Assembly (NCBI GenBank): GCA_011033025.1
Contig: WFMF01000261.1
Span: 124,001 to 188,000, forward strand
Source: Beroe forskalii
Taxonomy: Eukaryota; Ctenophora; Nuda; Beroida; Beroidae
Direction of reading: 5' to 3'
Length of the DNA: 64,000 nucleotides
Numbering within the stretch: the first letter of the stretch is position 1; each line of letters begins with the position of its first letter. The position numbers and the translations under genes are program-made. Shown here piece by piece: positions 54,162 through 64,000 of the stretch. The notes below the pieces were generated by a model, which saw only the letters and a program-made list of their open reading frames with translations, had not been told where the DNA came from and ran no database searches.

Positions 54162-56133
54162 CTGGTCCTTTTTCAATCAAGCAAGTCAATGTGCTCAGGT
54201 TGTTTTCCCATCTGTATCCTTCATCAGCTTGTTTTATGGGTATAATTTCACCAACATCGTAAATTTTGTCTTCATAAGAGCATTTGGAAATGCACACCAG
54301 ATCATCTATAGCAACTGACCACACACTCTCTGTGTTACAGGATATTTCAATGATAGATTTTCCAGTAGCAACATCCACCAATGTTCTATTTGTGTCAGAA
54401 CACTGTACTGGAATTACTTGTCCAGGGAAAGTTGTTGAGGCCTTGCATCCACCCCCAGCAAGTCAGCCCTGGAGAATTCTGGACAGGAGCGTTCGGTATA
54501 AACCTTTTTGAATTTATCAGTTACTTTAGTTATATCACTATTTAGATATTTGAGTTCATACTCCAGAAACTGTTTTTCAGTTTGATTTGAACTATGTGCT
54601 ATCCTATCAGCAGCGATTGCTGTTTCTATTGTGGACAAAGAAACATGGAGCTGGAAAAGCTCTTGCCAAGTTGATATAATCTGTTCGGTATAAGTGTCGG
54701 TACATCCGTCTATCATGTGGATTTGCATTTGAGCTGCGATGAAAGAATCTGTTTCTGCTAGTATGGCATTTTCTACAGCCCGCTTAGCTGAGTTAAATTG
54801 AAACTCATGCAGTTGCAGATACTCAGAGTAATCTTTTAACCCATAATCTCCGAAGGCACTGACCATTGCAAACCTGGTTTCAAAAACAGGAACAGTGAAC
54901 TTCAAAAATGTTGAAATACCTGTTTTCAATTATTTTTTCCTGTCAAAGTAGCGATGTTATTGAGGACCTCAGCTGATGCATGATTTATTGTCTGAACTAT
55001 CAATTTGTTCCCCTTTTCAGACATGTAAATTCTTTCATCACGCTCTCTCTCTCAAAGCTGGCATCGATTGCACTTAAGCCAGAAACATCTCTTAAAACTA
55101 TGTCATTATCTGCTCTTATTTCCTCCAGCAAAAGGACTGAGCATACAAAATGTCATTTGTGCTCTCTTGGATACTGAATCGATTATCATGAACTTGTTCG
55201 AAAATATCACTCTTCATCTGCTTCAAGGGCTCCATGATCTGGTTTGTACTTTCCTTTATTTCTTCCATGATATCAAACATTCCAGGAACCTTATATTTTG
55301 CACTATACTCAACAGCTCATCACTTTCTGAAACTTCCTTCTCAATCTTTATATCACACCTATTTCCACTGTATCCCATTCTGCATATACAATATGGTAGA
55401 GTGTCATCTGTTGTTAGAAATAATTTGTCCCCATGTTCACATCTAAATTCGTCTGTGTCCTTAAATGAGAACAAGAATGCTGCTCTTACTATGAATACAT
55501 CACTCCCATGAAAACCTTGAATGTGACCAACATAGAATTCAGTGTTGAGATGCCATCCCGCATAAGTTGTGTCTGCTGTTTTTTTAGAAATTGCAATAGT
55601 TATTCTTTGTTCCTCAATCGCTAACTTGACGACAGGGTCCTTTCCTTCAATAAATTCAAAAAATGAATCCATTACAGTGTTATCCCAGGTATCTTCTTTG
55701 GCAACAATAGGTATTGGTAAGTCTTCAATTTGAACAAATTCTCCCTATGCTCTGCTTGGTGGTTTATTTCTTCAACAATTTTCAATATTCTGTCTGAAAG
55801 ATCCCGTATTTGATCTGTAGTGGATTTTGTTATAGAATATAGTGTAAGCTGCTCTTTATCTCTCTCGTCCAACGATTTTCCCGTCAGTTCGATATCTAAA
55901 GCGGTAGCTGCGAAATTTTTAGTCAAAAGCAGGTCCGTTATTCGATCATTTTCTTTCACTGTTGCCCAGTTGTAGAGAATTTTTTTTCTTTCCAAGTCAA
56001 TGATGATATCTCTTGGGGAGTCTCCATCTCCATATCTAATTGTCATCTCCTGAAGTATTTGATAAATTAAGACATTTCCTCCATGGTCAAATTAATATCT
56101 GGAATGGAAATACGTATAGGCCGAGCATTCTCA
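54162..56133 (-). CDS. Gene X N-terminal exon (helical segments, EGF-like, CCP-like), frame broken
   Basis: The minus strand is coding-like over about 2 kb, but the frame changes about five times. In order it shows RDIIIDLERKKILYNWATV, a helical stretch, a beta-rich segment, an EGF-like CICRMGYSGNRC, a long helical part (DYSEYLQLHEFQFNSAKRAV and following) and a CCP-like module (CSYEDKIYDVGEI, then GYRWENNLSTLTC). It ends at a phase-1 donor GTAAAT matching exon 2. The breaks may be sequencing indels or decay. At least one sits at a run of identical bases. The acceptor at 56134 is weak. No signal peptide is found. The family is not recognised. Confidence 0.65.
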
Positions 56134-57532
56134 CTTGGAGTGTGTGTTTGTGTTAAAAAATATAATTTGAGATTATTACTATTTTCCTTTGATGGATAAG
56201 ATATAAACTGTTCAGAATAAAACCCTGAAATGATGGTTCAAATAATCAAAACGATTTAATTTCTATTTGATGTCTGTTTAGAATTTTTGTCATTTGTGAA
56301 ACACCCAAGAAAATAAACATAGCATAGTTTTATGTCAATTCATCATAAATTGCAGAGACTGAAAAATTTTGCTGCCTAAATTTCAAATATCTTGGCTATT
56401 TTTCGTACAATCTTTCTGACTTTTTGGAAAAATGCATATTTCATGCATTTCATGCATCTACAATATCAAATTTATGACGTGATGCACTGTTTTATTCCAA
56501 ATTTACATGTCTAGTCAGGAACAATAAACATTTTAAAGTTGATTTCATTACCAAAACTGACCAACATTTTTGGTACAAGTTGTCATATTATGACTCATAT
56601 CATTTTAGGGATCCTCGAAATTTTCAAAATTTACAAAAATAAATTTCTTCACGACCTTATACAGTCTCTAAATTCACATCTATAAACTGAGATAAGTAGC
56701 TGGATGAATTCAGTTTCCTTTGCGTGTGATTTAACTCATTTATTATGTTACCTCATTTTAGCGTGCATTACCACTATTTAAGGGACCTATAACCAGACCT
56801 ATAACCAGACTTATTTCCAAAAATAACAGACCCCAGGGAAAATAAGTTTTCAGGGCTGAGGGGCCATACATAAACTCATAAAGGACGTCTGAAATGAAGG
56901 GGGGAGGGGGAGTCCTCCATAAATTAGTTGAATTTCACAATTATTGAGCAATTTTTTTCGAGAAAATTGCCACAGAATTCTTAAGCACCAATTAAACTGG
57001 GAAGTAGAACAAAGTTATTTAAAATTTATCATTATATTTGGCGATCTACATTTTAGGGGGTACCATCATTTAAGGGTCCATTCACCTGAATCTCCTTTTC
57101 TCACTTTCTTCTGGCGAAAAATGCGCTTGAAAATGGCCTATTTTTTCAAAATACAGAAAAAAGTTGATGACGTCATAATGACGTCATCAGAACGCCTCTT
57201 ATAGCCTGTTACACATTCCCATCTTAGATGAACAAAACCTGACCTCGATCATATTTTCTATACTATAATTTAGAATCTTTATTAAATTCCTGTGACACCA
57301 AATTTGAAATTATATATTATACAAGTTCGTGATTTAAGTATACACTATACCCGTATCAATAAGAGCAGTTGTCCTAGACTAGAATTTAACGACGGATCGT
57401 TCTAGATATACTCTAGTAGCAGGGTGTAGTTGAGTGTGCACTTCGTTGGCCACAAACTTTCTCGGTTCAGGGTCGTTTATTATGTTATTCTGCACCAGAA
57501 TCACCTAGGTACGCAATTTGTATCGCTACTAT
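56134..57532. other. AT-rich region with MITE-end fragments
   Basis: No gene seen. GGGGCCATACATAAACTCAT and AAAGGACGTC (56861-56915) resemble the left end of the 2003-2771 element. Two adjacent TGACGTCA palindromes lie at 57168-57175 and 57179-57186. Confidence 0.5.
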
Positions 57533-60500
57533 GGACCCTGTGGGCCATTTTTGTAATCCCCTCAGGCGGATATAGTGAAAAATTCATATCTCCGTCCAGA
57601 AGGTCGTAGAGACTTCATTTTTAGCTCAAACGACCGTAATACCATACCATGTTTTTACGCAATTCTTATCGCGAATATGCCTTAAAATGCCCAGGAAAAA
57701 AGTTATGGACCAAAAACTGGTTTTCTGGTGTATCGCTAGCAAATTACACATGTTTTTTTGATATCTCGGTCCAGGAAGGTCGTAGAGACTTCGTTTTGAG
57801 CTTAAACAAATTGCAATGACCATGTTTTTATACAATTTTCAATGTAAATATACCATGAAGTGCTCAGAAAAATAGTTATGGGCCAAAAAGTGGTTTTTCA
57901 GTGTAGCGCAAGCCTATATAATGCTGCATAAGAATTGGGATTTTGCATCTCAGTTCAAGAAATACCTCCAGACTCTATCTTTTAACCTAAACACAGGGTG
58001 GTTTAATGTTAATAAAGCAAAATTTTAAGCCAGATTCACTCAGGTACTGTATGCAATTTTATTGCTGTTCAGATCCCTGGTAATCTATTTTCTTAATTGC
58101 CCTATGTTGCTTACTGCATAGTGAAAATTTGCATCTTGGTCCAAGAAGATCGTAGAGACTTGGTCTTAATAAGCTTGAAAATCTGAAATGGCCATGCTAT
58201 TCATATTCAATTTGTTATAACACTAGTAAGTATTTTATACATAGAAGGACTCAGGGAAATGTTATTAAGTACCTACCATGATATTTACTTTTAATTTGGA
58301 CCATGTGCTTTGGTCAACCTGTGTGATGGAGGGTTCTTGTAAAAACTTCCAGGGCACAAGACTTGTTTCTTTTTCTAGGGAATTTTGGCAATTTAACACG
58401 GGTCACCAAACTAGATAAACCCCCGCACTGTGTTTTTTTATGCCCAATGGCTTTTTCAAGACCTTTTTGGGGGGGGAACCCAATTTTTTAAAAATTAAAT
58501 TGAAAGAAGTCAATTTTTGCCGGTTTTCCCCCCAATGGCCCCTTATGCCAAAAAGCCCAAAAGGGGATAAAGCGAGGAGATTTAAACGGATAAAGTCCCG
58601 TTCATAAAAATTTGAAACATATTCCGGGGATGGGCCAATCCCCCCAAAAGGGGACAGGGGTCGCGCGTTATTTGGCCCCGTCAATATTTTATGAAAAACC
58701 CTTTATTGATAGCATTGAATTTTAGATTGTTTTTTTGGCCTTTGGGTCCAAAAACCCCAAAAACCAAACGATTTTCTTTTTTGCTTCTTTTTTCTCCTCC
58801 CTTTTTTTAAAGAGATTTTGGTCAATATCGAATGTCTTTATTCGACCAATGGGGATTTTGGTCCGAGGACCAAAAAATTTTTGGGGCCTAAATGGCCATT
58901 TGAGGTCCAAACCTTCTAAAAACCAGAACGTTATTTTGCTTCAGGTTTTGCATCATCCTTTTTGCTACCTCTGCCATTTTTTTCAGAATCGCAGCCAGTC
59001 TTACTCGCACAGTTGTTGTCGAAATTTTGTTAGTTTCAAAATTTTTTATCCCCGGACCAAAATTCTCGGGGGATTTTTATCCGAGACCAAAAAATTTTTG
59101 GGGCCTAACTCAAAATTTCCTTCGATCAATAAATATAAGTGCGAAATAAGTTTCAAAGCGATTCTGAAAATTTCTGTGCAAAATATTAAAAGACCAACGG
59201 AAGTGCGAAATTAAGTTTCAGCGATTCGAATTTTCGCAAAAAAAAAAGATGCAAAGGAGAAAAAATAAAGTCGATTTTGAAACCGCAAACCGAGAAAATG
59301 GCAATCATTTTGTGGTTTTTAGAGGTTTTTGACCGAATGCTATTTTAGTAATAAAGTTGGTTTGCAGAAAATATTGATATTTGGGGCAACCTATCGAATA
59401 AAGTTGGTTTCATTAAAAATATTGATATTTGGGCCGTTTTTCGGCCAAAATCGGCCATTTTTTGAGCATGTATCAAATTCTTTATGGTACGTTTGGGGAC
59501 CCTGGGCCATTTTGATATCGACTTCATCGATTGCACACCATTATCTATCGATTGATAGATTTCGTCCAAGTCGCTTTTGAAAAATATGCCCATTTTAGGC
59601 CCATATTTGGCATGGCGCCACGGCGGCGCCAGTGGGTCTGGGGTACCAAACCTGGCCAAAAGTTGGTCTATCGTGGTGTACCTTTGGGTCAACCATTATC
59701 TCAGAAATGTGTTTTCCAAAAAATTTGGGTTGAACCCCCCCCCCCTTAAGTTTTACAGAAATAAATAAAATTCATATCTTTGACCAGTAAGATCCAAGGT
59801 AGTACAGAAATAAACATTTGCCTCATATACTGTACCCATCAAGGACCTAAGGGCCTTGAACTTCCTAGCTAAGGCCTAGCTACGATCACTTAGCTAGTGT
59901 CTTCTAGCTAGTTTGTCACTTCGTCCAAAGTGACTCCTACTCCTCTATCAAAGTTTCTTCTTGCTCGTATTATTCATGAAATTCAACTAGCTAGGTTAAA
60001 CTTTCGAGAACTAGCAATAAAAACGTAGCTAGGAGATCTTAGAAGATACTTCCTTGCTAGGATCCTCAAGCTGGTTTTCTTGCTAGTTCTTCTAGGAATT
60101 TAGTTGACCTCGTTTCTTGCACTTCAGAGGATTTTTAGGCAATTCTCAATCAGAATAAGCTAGGACCTCCTGAGTCCTTCTATGTATAACATACTTACTA
60201 GTGTTATAACAATTTGAATATGAATAGCATGGCCATTTCAGATTTTCAAGCTTATTAAGACCAAGTCTCTATGATCTTCTTGGACCAAGATGCAAATTTT
60301 CACTATGCAGTAAGCAACATAGGGCAGTTGAGAAAATAGATTACCAGGGATCTGAACAGCAATAAAATTGCATACAGTACCTGAGTGAATCTGGCTTAAA
60401 ATTTTGCTTTATTAACATTAAACCACCCTGTGTTAAGGTTAAAAGATAGAGTCTGGAGGTATTTCTTGAACTGAGATGCAAAATCCCAATTCTTATGCAG

Positions 60501-60866
60501 CATTATATAGGCTTGCGCTACACTGAAAAACCACTTTTTGGCCCATAACTATTTTTCTGAGCACTTCATTGTATATTTACGAAAATTGTATAAAACATGG
60601 TCATTGCGATTTGTTTAAGCTCAAAACGAAGTCTCTACGACCTTCCTGGACCGAGATATCAAAAAAACATGTGTAATTTGCTAGCGATACACCAGAAAAC
60701 CAGTTTTTGGTCCATAACTTTCCTGGGCATTTTGGCATATTCGCGATAAGGTAAAAACATGATACGATTCGTTTGAGCTAAAAATGAAGTCTCTACGACC
60801 TTCCTGGACGGAGATATGAATTTTCACTATATCCGCCTGAGGGGATTACAAAAGCCCCACAGGGCA
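57533..60866. mobile_element. 3.3-kb element with about 700-bp inverted arms
   Basis: The left arm (57533 to about 58255) begins CCCTGTGGGCC and GTAATCCCCTCAGGCGGATA. The right arm (about 60170-60866) ends with its inverse. Each arm contains about four 180-bp units with GGTCCAGGAAGGTCGTAGAG-like cores. The interior (58256-60169) has no intact gene. It holds an R2 fragment at 59280-59755 and CTAGCTAG-rich sequence at 59870-60120. Confidence 0.8.
58330..59320. other. Homopolymer-rich, possibly low-accuracy sequence
   Basis: Dense runs of A, T, G and C of four to eight bases with near-repeats such as CCAAAAACCCCAAAAACC. Composition differs from the surrounding arms. Open frames here have no recognisable domain. 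It may be misassembled or uncorrected sequence. Confidence 0.45.
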
Positions 60867-61642
60867 CTTTATAACTTTTAGGTAAGACTAGCAGGCCCGT
60901 TGGGCCTGTAATACTCACTGGCGCTGCTACGCACCTCGTTCGCAAATTTCAAACCCACAATTCACATCAACTAAATACTTTTTACCGCGTCAAAATTAAA
61001 TCAGATAAAAGTTACAGAGTAACATACTCCAAACAGCATTAAACAGAAATGAACGCGCAGTACATTCCCCATTTCGCGCACGCTGCCATGGGGCGTTACG
61101 TACACTACAGAGAAAAAACAGAAAATGCGATTTATACTAGAGATTAGCAGGCCCATGGGCCTGCAAATACACACACAGTTTCACTCGGCGCTGCTACGAA
61201 GCACCGCCGTTCGCAAATTTCAAACCCTACAATCCAAATCAACTAAAATCTTTTTACCGCATCAAAAGAATTCCAATCAGATCAAAAGTTACAGGACAAC
61301 GTACCAAAACAGCATTAAACAGAAATGAACGCGCGTAATTATTCTGCACGTGCATTTTCGCCCATTGCGCGCGCGCGTTGCCAAGGGGGCGTGACGTACG
61401 GAGAAAACAGAAGTAAGATAAGTAAGATAATCTAACTGTCATACTAAGATATCAATAATAAGATACTAGAATAATAGCAAGCTCACGGATTGATGTTTTT
61501 GATTTCTATCAGACTTCTACGAAGTCCTGTATTCAAAATAATTAAATTCAACTAGCAGGCCCGGTGTGCATGGGCTTGCTAGTGGGATTGCTAGTAAAGT
61601 CATAAAAATCAATACTCTATCATTAGCCCATAGCTGTTATAC

Positions 61643-61723
61643 CTGCTGTAGCCTATTGCTCCAATAGCACATTCTGTTTATGTCCTCACATTTTCCAGTG
61701 TTGTTTCAGCATTGACATGATAC
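61643..61723 (-). pseudogene. Second copy of gene X exon 3, frame disturbed
   Basis: Same length (81 bp) and same splice borders as 48188-48268. It differs by one extra and one missing base, so the middle of the exon reads out of frame and meets a stop. It could be decay or sequence error. Confidence 0.75.
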
Positions 61724-63825
61724 CTAGCAGAGGATAATTTAGAAAAAGACTGCCGTTGGCTAACAATGAATTATGATAGTATAATGCTCTAATCAACAAT
61801 TTCACTTGGAAGAATAAAGACTTCATTGTTATATATACTATATAGTCTCAAAAAAAGAAATAAAATTTACTCAATTTACTTGTTGGCCCTGACCTTATTG
61901 GCCTTTGTTTAAGCGGCTTTTAAGGGCAAAAACGACTCTGAAATTTTTGTCTAGAGGGTCGGTTAAAAAAAAGTTAAAATCGGCCGGTCAAATTAAGGAC
62001 CAGTTAATTTAGGTCATGTTAAACTTGGGAAACTTTTTGTCTTTTATGACTTCGCATACACAGTGTTAACTACTCTTGAATGTCTTAATAATATAGCACG
62101 ATATTGGCTCTAAATTATCATATTAGACCAGGATTTGGGTCTTTGAAATTTTGATGCAATATATTATTAAGCATTGTTGGATTTTAATGGCCATTTTAAT
62201 GCATAAAACTTGATCTGGCAATCACTAGAAAGTAGTTAGGGGCTGGTTAAAACGGTTCAAAAATGATTCGATTCCATAGGGCTGGTTCGAAAAGGCTACC
62301 TAGAAAGGCCAATAGGAGAATAAGGTATTTTTAAAAGGACGTTAAGATTTTTATGACCAAAATGACTGTTAAAAATTTTGCTTAAAGTAGAGCCAGTTTA
62401 ATTAAAGGGCCAGTTAATTATAAAGAGTGATAATTAAGAATGATTTTACTACTGTCCTTAATCAACTTGGCCGTTATCATAATTACATAGGCAACAATTA
62501 ACATAATATAGTAGTCTCACGACAAGTTTTGACCGATTTAAAGGGTAGTACTATATCCGTAGAGTCGTGTTCTACACGCGTTTCTACACGTGTTTATATC
62601 ATGTGTCTGTTATGACACAACCTCAAATGTAAATCTATGCGACCTTTGTTTTTGCGTTACAAAAATGTGCATATCTCCGAGGTTTTTTGAGCAAACTTAA
62701 TGAAACTTTCAGGATATTTAGAGCTCGATAAGAGCAACATCTCAGTGAAGTTTAAATTCATTTTTATGACCGAAAAGCTAGTTATCGAGCGGTAACTTTA
62801 AAACAAAACAACGGTTTATTTGTAATATCTCAATTTCTGAGGGTCAAAAATGTTAGCTACTCTAGAATTATATTGGTCATATCTTGCCCGAAATATCCTG
62901 AAAATTTGATCAAAATTGCTCCAAAAACGGCTGAGTTATGGGTTTTTTTTGTTTTGTCAAAACAAGCATTCTTTACTATTACCATAAGGTAATGTGTGCT
63001 TGTTGTGTACAGGGTGTCTTGTGTACACCGTTCGACTACTATATACTTTAGAGGCTCAGACTACTGCAGAAATATGATTTAGAGCACTCGGCTCAGCTTC
63101 GCTTCGCCTCGCGACTCTAAATCATTTAAATGTCCTCAGCTGCGCTGTCGACATTTAAATATTATAGAGCTGCTTGCGCAGGGCTCTATATTGTCTGCGT
63201 GTTCGTCTTACGCCTCTAAATACATATAAGAATATACTAATATAGGTAATACGTAAATTATGAGATTATACTGGAATGATTGGAAATTTAGATCTGTATT
63301 TACTTGATTATAAATGGATAATCTTGATCTGGTTAGTGCTTGATGAATTTTTTGTCCAAGGGGTGATTAAGATGGTTCAAAAATCAATCAATTTTGTCCT
63401 AGTGACCAGTTTAAAAGAAGTCTGGTTGAAAAGGCCGCTAGATCGAGGCTAATTATTAATCTAAGGCCAATGAGGTATTGTTTATAAGCATTCCTTCCTT
63501 TATAGATTAGGTGAGCAGTTGAGCCCTCGATCAGATGCCCTATTTTGTATTTTGAAAGACGACAATTGTCAAAGCATGTAGTAATTGTCGCTTAATCAAA
63601 CTATTACTTAGTATTTAGCTATTGCATGATATGCTTTTTCGACTTCAAATTTTTGAACAGACATAACTGCATATGCTCTAAAATGTCTCTAAAATGATCA
63701 AGAGTGTCCAGTGAGGATGGGAAATAGTGTGATAATTGGTAAACTTGGTATTGTGACAGTATATTGATCTTTTGGAAATTTTGAAGATTCCCACTTCAAT
63801 ATCTGTTAAGCTATTTAGTATTTAC

Positions 63826-63958
63826 CTGTCTCGACAAGTGCATGTAAAGCTTCCAGGTGTATTTAAACATGAAACTGAACTAAACTCACAAAATCCAACT
63901 TCCTCGCATTCATCTATATCAAGCTGCCTGGCTGGTGTCCAAATGGCTGTAACGTTTT
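63826..63958 (-). CDS. Second copy of gene X exon 2 (calcium-binding EGF)
   Basis: Same length (133 bp) and splice borders as 52635-52767. The frame stays open, with DIDECEEVGFCEFSSVSC replacing the parental GVG segment. If genuine it would belong to an upstream duplicate of gene X running off the window. Confidence 0.6.
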
Positions 63959-64000
63959 CTGAAACAGACAATAGGAGTTTCTTGGTAAATTCGACTTAAA

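Larger units (their letters stand above)
3410..56133 (-). other. Gene X: multi-exon EGF/laminin-EGF/TSP1 transmembrane protein with coiled-coil tail
   Basis: This is the gene model that joins the exons listed separately. Order in transcription is: N-terminal exon (54162-56133), EGF (52635-52767), EGF (48188-48268), EGF plus start of laminin EGF (42552-42693), laminin EGFs plus TSP1 start (42023-42390), TSP1 end (38484-38603), 38245-38326, beta-rich exon (37714-37976), transmembrane exon (17295-17803), and six tail exons down to 3559. Every junction from 52.8 kb down has GT and AG borders and matching phase, about 807 codons in all. The first exon or exons with a signal peptide are not seen. 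The domain set predicts a cell-surface adhesion or signalling receptor. I do not recognise a named family. The 20-kb intron hosts a polycystin gene on the other strand. Confidence 0.75.
60869..64000. repeat. Second copy of the 47.39-52.85 kb segment, direct orientation
   Basis: From ACTTTATAACTTT onward it follows 47388-52850 closely, including satellite monomers, two EGF exons and the cloverleaf-like element. It has many one- to few-base indels and lacks 49290-51560. It may be a segmental duplication or an uncollapsed haplotype. It runs off the right window edge. Confidence 0.9.

Noticed and set aside
58403-59214. Open frames of 93 and 159 codons
   Set aside because: They lie in homopolymer-rich, possibly inaccurate sequence and show no domain.

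Overview
This is animal (metazoan) nuclear DNA. The diagnostic content is a polycystin-1-type receptor-channel (REJ/GAIN, PLAT and 11 membrane segments) and a spliced gene that combines calcium-binding EGF, laminin-type EGF and thrombospondin type-1 domains. AT-rich sequence, short introns between in-phase exons, and very dense palindromic repeats suggest an early-branching invertebrate such as a sponge or cnidarian. The sequence alone does not settle which.

Layout: 1-1090 is the 3' end of a LINE. From about 3.4 kb to 56.1 kb the minus strand carries one long gene, called gene X here. I traced 15 exons by splice sites and reading phase. In transcription order (high to low coordinate) they encode a large N-terminal exon (helical segments, one EGF-like and one CCP-like module), calcium-binding EGF modules, laminin EGF modules, one TSP1 repeat split over two exons, a beta-rich domain, a single transmembrane segment and a cytoplasmic tail of about 240 residues predicted to be coiled coil. 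All exon phases from 52.8 kb down to 3.56 kb agree. Its largest intron (17804-37713, about 20 kb) contains, on the opposite strand, an intact 2284-codon polycystin-1-like gene whose coding region is a single exon (21915-28769).

The introns are packed with repeats: two inverted arrays of an 11-bp minisatellite (9.77-10.72 and 13.56-15.19 kb); a 20-bp minisatellite ending in a palindrome (4.48-5.21 kb); several palindromic or fold-back elements; hAT-like and TTAA-target elements with recognisable target duplications; LINE and tRNA-derived SINE pieces; and a roughly 270-300-bp hairpin-bearing satellite (42.9-48.1 kb).

The right end is unusual. 60869-64000 is a second, indel-rich copy of 47.39-52.85 kb, including two EGF exons. 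It lacks a 2.25-kb DNA transposon present in the first copy and is separated from it by the 54-56-kb exon and an element with about 700-bp inverted arms (57533-60866). The many small indels from about 54 kb onward suggest poorer base accuracy, a divergent haplotype or decay there.

Gene X and the polycystin both look like cell-surface proteins with cytoplasmic coiled coils. Any functional link beyond the nested antisense arrangement is inference.
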